Of a stretch of DNA of 17,761 nt, positions 14,405 through 17,761 are shown piece by piece. The stretch comes from JAKSUT01 sp045616505 (GTDB taxonomy: Bacteria > Cyanobacteriota > Vampirovibrionia > Gastranaerophilales > Gastranaerophilaceae). The stretch lies in the NCBI GenBank assembly GCA_045616505.1, contig JAZLGV010000062.1, positions 1 to 17,761 on the forward strand, read 5' to 3'. Positions within the stretch are counted from its first letter, which is position 1, and each line of letters opens with the position of its first letter. A program made the translations under genes and the position numbers. Below the pieces are notes generated by a model. That model was not told the origin of the DNA. It did no database searches and worked only from the letters and a program-made list of their open reading frames with translations.

Positions 14405-14755
14405 TTATGCTTCTTCAGTTGTTGCAGCTGCTTTCTTTTGAGCAGTTGTTCTAACTTTAGTAATCATAACTTTTGTAAAACCTTGTCTGTGACCTTGTAG
14501 TCTTCTGTAACCTTTTTTAGGTCTTTGTTTGTAAACTAGAACTTTTTTTTCTTTGTCATGACCAAGAATTGTTCCTTCTACTGAAGCACCTTTTACGTAA
14601 GGTTGACCAACTTTTGATTTTTTGCCATTTGCAATCATAACAACTTTATCAAAAACTACTTTTGAATCTTTTTCTCCGTCTAACAATTCAACTTTAAGGT
14701 ATTTACCTTCTTCCATTTGATATTGTTTTCCGCCTGTTTCAACTATTGCGAACAT
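14405..14755 (-). CDS. rplU: 50S ribosomal protein L21
   Basis: An rRNA-binding protein of the large subunit. MFAIVETGGKQYQMEEGKYL at the start, then VGQPYVKGASVEGTILGH and the C-terminal KQRPKKGYRRLQGHRQG signature are diagnostic. It has 116 residues, a little longer than the usual 103 or so because of an Ala/Thr/Glu tail (AQKKAAATTEEA). AAAGGA lies 8 bases before the ATG. It is the first gene of the rplU-rpmA operon, with a good sigma-70 promoter and an 85-base structured leader upstream, as expected for an autoregulated ribosomal operon. Confidence 0.98.
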   Translation of the reverse strand: MFAIVETGGKQYQMEEGKYLKVELLDGEKDSKVVFDKVVMIANGKKSKVGQPYVKGASVEGTILGHDKEKKVLVYKQRPKKGYRRLQGHRQGFTKVMITKVRTTAQKKAAATTEEA

Positions 14756-14776
14756 TTTGTTTTCCTTTCAATTTGA

Positions 14777-14821
14777 GGCATCGTACCTTGATTTATCATC
14801 AAGAATTTAAAACGATGTACC
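14777..14821 (-). promoter_or_regulatory. Structured leader of rplU-rpmA, candidate L21 leader
   Basis: On the minus-strand RNA, GG-CATCGT (14812-14821, with a TA bulge) pairs with ACGATGCC (14777-14784), enclosing an internal loop and a second helix CTTGAT/ATCAAG (14798-14803 with 14787-14792) closed by five bases. It lies in the 5' UTR about 20 bases before the L21 ATG. L21 leaders with autoregulatory roles are known in other bacteria; homology to them is not tested here. Confidence 0.55.
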
Positions 14822-14848
14822 TATCTAACTACTATACTTCGTGTATCT

Positions 14849-14877
14849 ATTATTGTGTGCTAAAGGGTGAATGTCAA
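14849..14877 (-). promoter_or_regulatory. Sigma-70 promoter of rplU-rpmA
   Basis: On the minus strand a perfect TTGACA (14872-14877), a 17-base spacer and AATAAT (14849-14854, 5/6). Start of transcription near 14842 gives a leader of about 85 bases. It begins 12 bases after the stop of the upstream gene and is the best sigma-70 promoter in the window. Confidence 0.8.
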
Positions 14878-14889
14878 GAAGATTTTAAG

Positions 14890-15504
14890 TTATTTAAATA
14901 ATCTTGCAAAAAATCCTCTTGATGCGTTTTCTTTTTCTAGCTCAAGTTCTTTTATTCTTTGAGAAAGTTTTATGTTATCTTCTGTTAATTCTTCAACTTT
15001 TCTTGCAAGTTCTTTGTTGTCTTCTCTCAAAGTTGTATCGTCTAAAAGTTGTTTTAAAAAATCTGCATCTTTGATGCTGTCTTTTATTCCGTCAGAAACT
15101 TTACCTGCGATAGCATCTGCCAAAACTTGAAGTGTTTGATTTGTTACATCTACGGTCAAATTTTTTAGTTCAGATGTGCCTGTTGTAATTACTTCTTTTA
15201 AATCTGTTTTATTAATCTGTGCAGGTAATTCTTTTTTTGTCGGAATTTTTCTTTCATCATCAAGTTTTTCAGGAAGAAGTTTGTTGATGTGGTAAATTAT
15301 TTGTTCATTAGAATAACCTTGTGATTTTAAACTTATACCTTTTTTAAGTTTTGCAATTGCAAGATTGTCATAAAATTCCACACCATCTTCATCTTCGTAT
15401 ATTGCATCTATTTTCCAATTTTTGATGAAGTTTGCTAGTGTAACACTATCTATAAAATAGTTGTATTCTATAAGATTTTTTTCAATGTCTTTTTTGCTAT
15501 ACAT
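14890..15504 (-). CDS. MerR-like HTH and coiled-coil protein, unknown function
   Basis: A protein of 204 residues. Residues 1-78 look like a MerR-type winged helix: SKKDIEKN..., FIKNWKIDAIYEDEDGVEFY where the wing of a MerR domain is expected, then IAKLKKGISLKSQGYSNEQI (50-69), matching the LxxIxxLRxxGFSLEEI helix. Residues 80-155 are a linker and helical region, and 158-194 a strong Lys/Glu/Leu coiled coil. The end, RGFFARLFK, is a basic amphipathic tail that could touch the membrane. The HTH plus coiled coil plus amphipathic tail plan recalls RacA, the chromosome-anchoring protein of Bacillus, and phage MerR-like proteins; this is a plan resemblance only. GAGG lies upstream of the ATG, with a -10-like element behind it. 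It sits between smpB and rplU, 42 bases after smpB. Confidence 0.75.
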   Translation of the reverse strand: MYSKKDIEKNLIEYNYFIDSVTLANFIKNWKIDAIYEDEDGVEFYDNLAIAKLKKGISLKSQGYSNEQIIYHINKLLPEKLDDERKIPTKKELPAQINKTDLKEVITTGTSELKNLTVDVTNQTLQVLADAIAGKVSDGIKDSIKDADFLKQLLDDTTLREDNKELARKVEELTEDNIKLSQRIKELELEKENASRGFFARLFK

Positions 15505-15530
15505 TTATTTCCTCAAGTTTTGTTATGCAA

Positions 15531-15541
15531 ATTATATACCA
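15531..15541 (-). promoter_or_regulatory. -10 element of the MerR-like gene
   Basis: TGGTATATAAT on the minus strand contains both an extended form (TGG-TATATA) and a perfect TATAAT. No -35 box is seen at 16-18 bases. A start near 15524 leaves a 20-base leader with GAGG. Confidence 0.35.
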
Positions 15542-15546
15542 AAAAA

Positions 15547-16002
15547 TTATTTTTTCATAGCTCTTTGCATATCTCGTGCTTGTGATTTTTTTGCTATGTC
15601 TTCTCTTTTGTCGTAAAGTTTTTTACCTTTTGCTAGTCCTATCTCAAGTTTAGCATAACCATTTATTAAAAAAAGTTCTAGCGGAACAATTGTGTAATTT
15701 TCTTTTTTTATTTTGCCAAGCATTTTTAGTATTTCTTTTTTGTTTAATAAAAGTTTTCTTATTCTTTCTGGTTCGTGATTATAAATATTTCCTTGTTCGT
15801 AAGGTGCAATATTGCAGTTGTATAAGAAAACTTCGTTATCTTCGATTTTTGCAAACGAATCTTTTAGATTAACTCCACCTTTTCTGATAGATTTAATCTC
15901 TGTTCCTGTCAAAACAATTCCTGCTACAAATTTGTCAAAAATTGTGTAGTCGTGAAATGCTTTTCTGTTTGTAGAAATAATTTTTCTTGGTAAATTTGTC
16001 AT
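15547..16002 (-). CDS. smpB: SsrA-binding protein SmpB
   Basis: Binds tmRNA and brings it to stalled ribosomes for trans-translation. It has 151 residues, normal length. NRKAFHDYTI (12-21), GIVLTGTEIKSIRKGGVNLKDSFAK (from 28, the tmRNA-binding barrel), LFLINGYAKLEIGLAKGKKLYDKREDIAKK (from 110) and the basic tail ending AMKK are diagnostic. The tail reaches into the mRNA channel. The ATG is the only reasonable start. It has no ribosome site and lies 6 bases after a TGATATAAT element, so the mRNA may be leaderless. The tmRNA gene (ssrA) is not in this window. Confidence 0.97.
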   Translation of the reverse strand: MTNLPRKIISTNRKAFHDYTIFDKFVAGIVLTGTEIKSIRKGGVNLKDSFAKIEDNEVFLYNCNIAPYEQGNIYNHEPERIRKLLLNKKEILKMLGKIKKENYTIVPLELFLINGYAKLEIGLAKGKKLYDKREDIAKKSQARDMQRAMKK

Positions 16003-16008
16003 AAAAAA

Positions 16009-16017
16009 ATTATATCA
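16009..16017 (-). promoter_or_regulatory. Extended -10 promoter giving a leaderless smpB mRNA
   Basis: TGATATAAT on the minus strand is a perfect extended -10. It ends 6 bases before the smpB ATG, so transcription is expected at or next to the A of the start codon. No -35 box is needed for this promoter type and none is seen. Confidence 0.55.
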
Positions 16018-16044
16018 CGAATTATTTAAGTATAAATTAGAAAG

Positions 16045-16977
16045 TTAAGCAATAATATTTCTTGAACCTTGCCAAGTCATTCTTCGTTCAAGTTCTCTAT
16101 CAATTCTGTTTAACGTATCTAGTTTTTTCCCTATCCAACGAGGCTCAACAAGTTCTGATTTTAAACCGTTTCCAGCAAGTCTATGGATAGTTACATTGGC
16201 TGGTAAAATTTCCAAATAGTCGCAAACGGTTTCTATATAATCTTCTTCTGAGATGAGTTTTATTTCTCCTTGCTTGTATAATTTTTCAATTGGAGTGTTT
16301 TCTAAAATGCACAACATGTGTATTTTTATGCCATCAATACCAAGTTTTGAAAGTTCTTCTGCTGTTTTTAGCATATCTTCTTTACTTTCATCTGGAAGTC
16401 CTAAAATAACGTGTGTGCAGATATTAATTCCATATTTTTTTGTTTTTTCAACGGCTCTTTTAAAACAGTCAAAATCGTGTCCTCTGTTTATAAGTTTTAG
16501 AGTTTTATCATGACAAGATTGGAGTCCGTATTCTATCCAAGTGTAATAATCGTCTTTGTATGATGCGATAAGTTTTAATTTGTCGTCGTCAATGCAATCT
16601 GGTCTTGTACCGATTGAAAGACCGATGATTTTTTCGTTTTTAGTTGCAGAATTATATATTTTTTCAAGTTCTTTTACAGGTTTATAAGTGTTTGTGTAGG
16701 CTTGAAAATAAGACATAAATTTTTCAGCCTTAAATCTTTTTGATAATGTTTCAATGCCTGTTTCAACTTGTTTTTCTATCGGAAGTAAATTTGAATGAGC
16801 TTGTGAAAAACTTCCGCTATCATCACAGAAAATGCAACCACCGTTTGAGATTGTTCCATCTCTGTTTGGGCAAGAAAAACCAGCGTCAAGAGTTATTTTA
16901 TAAACCTTGACGCCAAATTTTTGTTTCAAATGTGCGCTATATTGATTATAGCGTTTGTTTGTTTCGTTGAAGTACAC
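16045..16977 (-). CDS. Radical SAM protein, YhcC/TIGR01212-type
   Basis: A protein of 310 residues, the normal length for this family of uncharacterised radical SAM enzymes. The 4Fe-4S motif is C36-PNRDGTISNGG-C48-IF-C51, spaced C-x11-C-x2-C as in YhcC, not the classical CxxxCxxC. Other family matches are the N-terminal RYNQYSAHLKQKFGVKVYKI, SYFQAYTNTY (89-98), GLSIGTRPDC (118-127), EYGLQSCHD (149-157), HVILGLPDE and the C-terminal IHRLAGNG and EPRWIGKK. A role in RNA or protein modification has been proposed for the family, but the substrate is unknown. The start is GTG at 16977, 2 bases after the stop of the zinc-ribbon gene, with no good ribosome site, so translation is likely coupled. Confidence 0.88.
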   Translation of the reverse strand: MYFNETNKRYNQYSAHLKQKFGVKVYKITLDAGFSCPNRDGTISNGGCIFCDDSGSFSQAHSNLLPIEKQVETGIETLSKRFKAEKFMSYFQAYTNTYKPVKELEKIYNSATKNEKIIGLSIGTRPDCIDDDKLKLIASYKDDYYTWIEYGLQSCHDKTLKLINRGHDFDCFKRAVEKTKKYGINICTHVILGLPDESKEDMLKTAEELSKLGIDGIKIHMLCILENTPIEKLYKQGEIKLISEEDYIETVCDYLEILPANVTIHRLAGNGLKSELVEPRWIGKKLDTLNRIDRELERRMTWQGSRNIIA

Positions 16978-16979
16978 AA

Positions 16980-17150
16980 TTAAGACTCAGAGTCTTGATT
17001 TTCTATTACAGGATACATATAGTGTTCGCCGCATTTTGGACATACAACTTCTTGTTGTTTTCCGTTTTCAAGAATTGCTACTTCAAATAATTCTTTACAA
17101 CCTGATTGAGTACATCTTATAGCCCAAGTTGGTCTTACTAATCTTGCCAT
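16980..17150 (-). CDS. 56-residue zinc-ribbon protein
   Basis: Too short for standard ORF cut-offs but well supported: an AGGAG site just before the ATG at 17150, a complete reading frame and clear zinc ligands. The protein begins MARLVRPTWAIRC and has C13-TQSG-C18 and C37-PK-C40, four cysteines forming one zinc ribbon, with His43 nearby, and ends in an acidic tail (ENQDSES). No signal peptide or other domain is seen. It is followed after 2 bases by the radical SAM gene, so the two are almost certainly in one transcript and may work together, for example in substrate or RNA binding. It could also be a small ribosome- or polymerase-associated protein. The name and function are not known to me. 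Confidence 0.8.
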   Translation of the reverse strand: MARLVRPTWAIRCTQSGCKELFEVAILENGKQQEVVCPKCGEHYMYPVIENQDSES

Positions 17151-17188
17151 TATTTATTCTCCTATAAACATTAACTAATTTCTTTTTG

Positions 17189-17197
17189 ATTTTATCA
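17189..17197 (-). promoter_or_regulatory. Possible extended -10 promoter of the zinc-ribbon/radical SAM operon
   Basis: TGATAAAAT on the minus strand (TGN plus a 5/6 hexamer) lies 38 bases before the ATG of the 56-residue gene, downstream of the terminator at 17235-17270. A start near 17182 gives a leader of about 30 bases. No clear -35 is seen. Confidence 0.4.
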
Positions 17198-17234
17198 TAA
17201 TGTTTTAAAAAAGTAAAATTTTGAGAAAGAATAA

Positions 17235-17270
17235 AAAAGGCGAAATTTCAATTTTGAAATTTCGCCTTTT
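17235..17270. terminator. Strong bidirectional terminator
   Basis: A perfect 17-bp inverted repeat (17235-17251 with 17254-17270) with GC-rich GGCG/CGCC at the base and A/T tails on both sides gives a hairpin with a T-run in either direction. Its job here is to end the minus-strand acyl-CoA synthetase transcript, whose stop is at 17288. Confidence 0.9.
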
Positions 17271-17287
17271 CGTTTAGTTATTTAAAA

Positions 17288-17761
17288 CTAGCAGCAGCCA
17301 CAAGCACATTCAATACCAAGTGCTTTTTTAGCTTCTTCTAATCTTACTTTGATACGTCCATCAACTGCGATACCTTCACCAGTTTTTTCAGAAATTAACA
17401 ATGGGTTAATATCTAATTCATCAATGAAGCTGTAATCAGAAACTAATTGAGATAATCTCAACAATGTTTCTTGAATTTGATTCATTTGAGCTGGAGTAGT
17501 ACCTCTTGCACCTTCAAGAAGTTTGTATGCTTTAACTGATTTAATCATATCAGAAGCATCAATATCAGTTAGAGGAGCAATTCTGAATGTTACGTCTTTC
17601 ATAACTTCGATGAATACACCGCCAAGACCGAACATCATCATTGGACCGTATTGAGGGTCTGTTGCGATACCGCAAACCATTTCTCTGCTACCTTTAACCA
17701 TTTCTTGAATGATTACACCTTCAAGACCATCTAAAAGATTTCTTTCTTTTAGTTTAGCGAT
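17288..17761 (-). CDS. ADP-forming acyl-CoA (acetyl-CoA) synthetase, C-terminal ATP-grasp part
   Basis: The reading frame is open to the window edge, so only the last 157 residues are seen; the ATG at 17701 is internal. Motifs are GVIIQEMVKGSREMVCGIATDP (from the 15th visible residue), FGPMMMFGLGG-type sequence (YGPMMMFGLGGVFIEV), FRIAPLTDIDA, the LLEGARG loop and the metal-binding ELDINPLL. These are typical of the ATP-grasp beta part of ADP-forming acetate-CoA ligase, which makes ATP from acyl-CoA in fermenting anaerobes, or the reverse. Whether it is a separate beta subunit or the end of an alpha-beta fusion cannot be decided. The protein ends with an unusual cysteine cluster ECACGCC. Succinyl-CoA synthetase beta is less likely from these motifs. 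The gene ends just before a strong terminator. Confidence 0.9.
   Translation of the reverse strand: MAKLKERNLLDGLEGVIIQEMVKGSREMVCGIATDPQYGPMMMFGLGGVFIEVMKDVTFRIAPLTDIDASDMIKSVKAYKLLEGARGTTPAQMNQIQETLLRLSQLVSDYSFIDELDINPLLISEKTGEGIAVDGRIKVRLEEAKKALGIECACGCC

Noticed and set aside
15505..16044. tmRNA gene beside smpB
   Set aside because: The short gaps around smpB hold no tRNA-like ends or tag sequence; ssrA is not in this window.
1..17761. Mobile element, prophage or defence island
   Set aside because: No transposase, integrase, terminal repeats, CRISPR repeats or toxin-antitoxin pair could be recognised, and composition is even across the window.

Overview
This is an AT-rich (roughly 30% GC by eye), gene-dense bacterial chromosome segment with 20 protein genes, two of them cut by the window edges. 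I see no tRNA, rRNA, insertion sequence, prophage or CRISPR array. The content is mostly housekeeping. A GSI-alpha glutamine synthetase, an orphan OmpR-type regulator of the kind common in cyanobacteria, an ADP-forming acyl-CoA synthetase, a GCS2-type GshA and a flagellar-type promoter together suggest a low-GC non-photosynthetic relative of Cyanobacteria (Vampirovibrionia/Melainabacteria, Gastranaerophilales-like) or a Firmicute-like anaerobe. This placement is inference, not proof.

Left part (1-5106): the 3' end of glnA with a strong terminator; a small cysteine-rich zinc-ribbon protein; a convergent secreted TPR-like protein; nagZ (peptidoglycan recycling); then a 462-residue coiled-coil protein of unknown function preceded by a near-consensus sigma-28/sigma-D (flagellar) promoter. 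That pairing is the most unusual feature of the window. The convergent speD (S-adenosylmethionine decarboxylase) has a TTG start, an overlapping four-codon mini-ORF and an upstream 17-bp palindrome.

Middle part (5107-11100): an orphan OmpR-family response regulator followed 8 bp later by a PanE-family reductase. The reductase overlaps the convergent ispE at the 3' ends, and ispE overlaps rsmA in a two-gene operon (isoprenoid and ribosome maturation). Divergent from rsmA is a glutamate-cysteine ligase (gshA), which abuts an unknown hydrophilic protein end to end. A second unknown protein is divergent from that one.

Right part (11105-17761) is read almost entirely on the minus strand. In transcription order: the C-terminal part of an ADP-forming acyl-CoA synthetase, a bidirectional terminator, a 56-residue zinc-ribbon protein coupled to a YhcC-type radical SAM protein, smpB with a leaderless-type promoter, a MerR-like HTH/coiled-coil protein, the rplU-rpmA ribosomal operon with a good promoter and structured leader, a terminator that contains part of the next promoter, an HD-domain (YhaM-like) nuclease, a 97-residue protein made of an internal duplication, and a FadD-like acyl-CoA ligase ending in a terminator. 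The genes share a theme of translation, RNA turnover and growth, but no single new pathway is evident.
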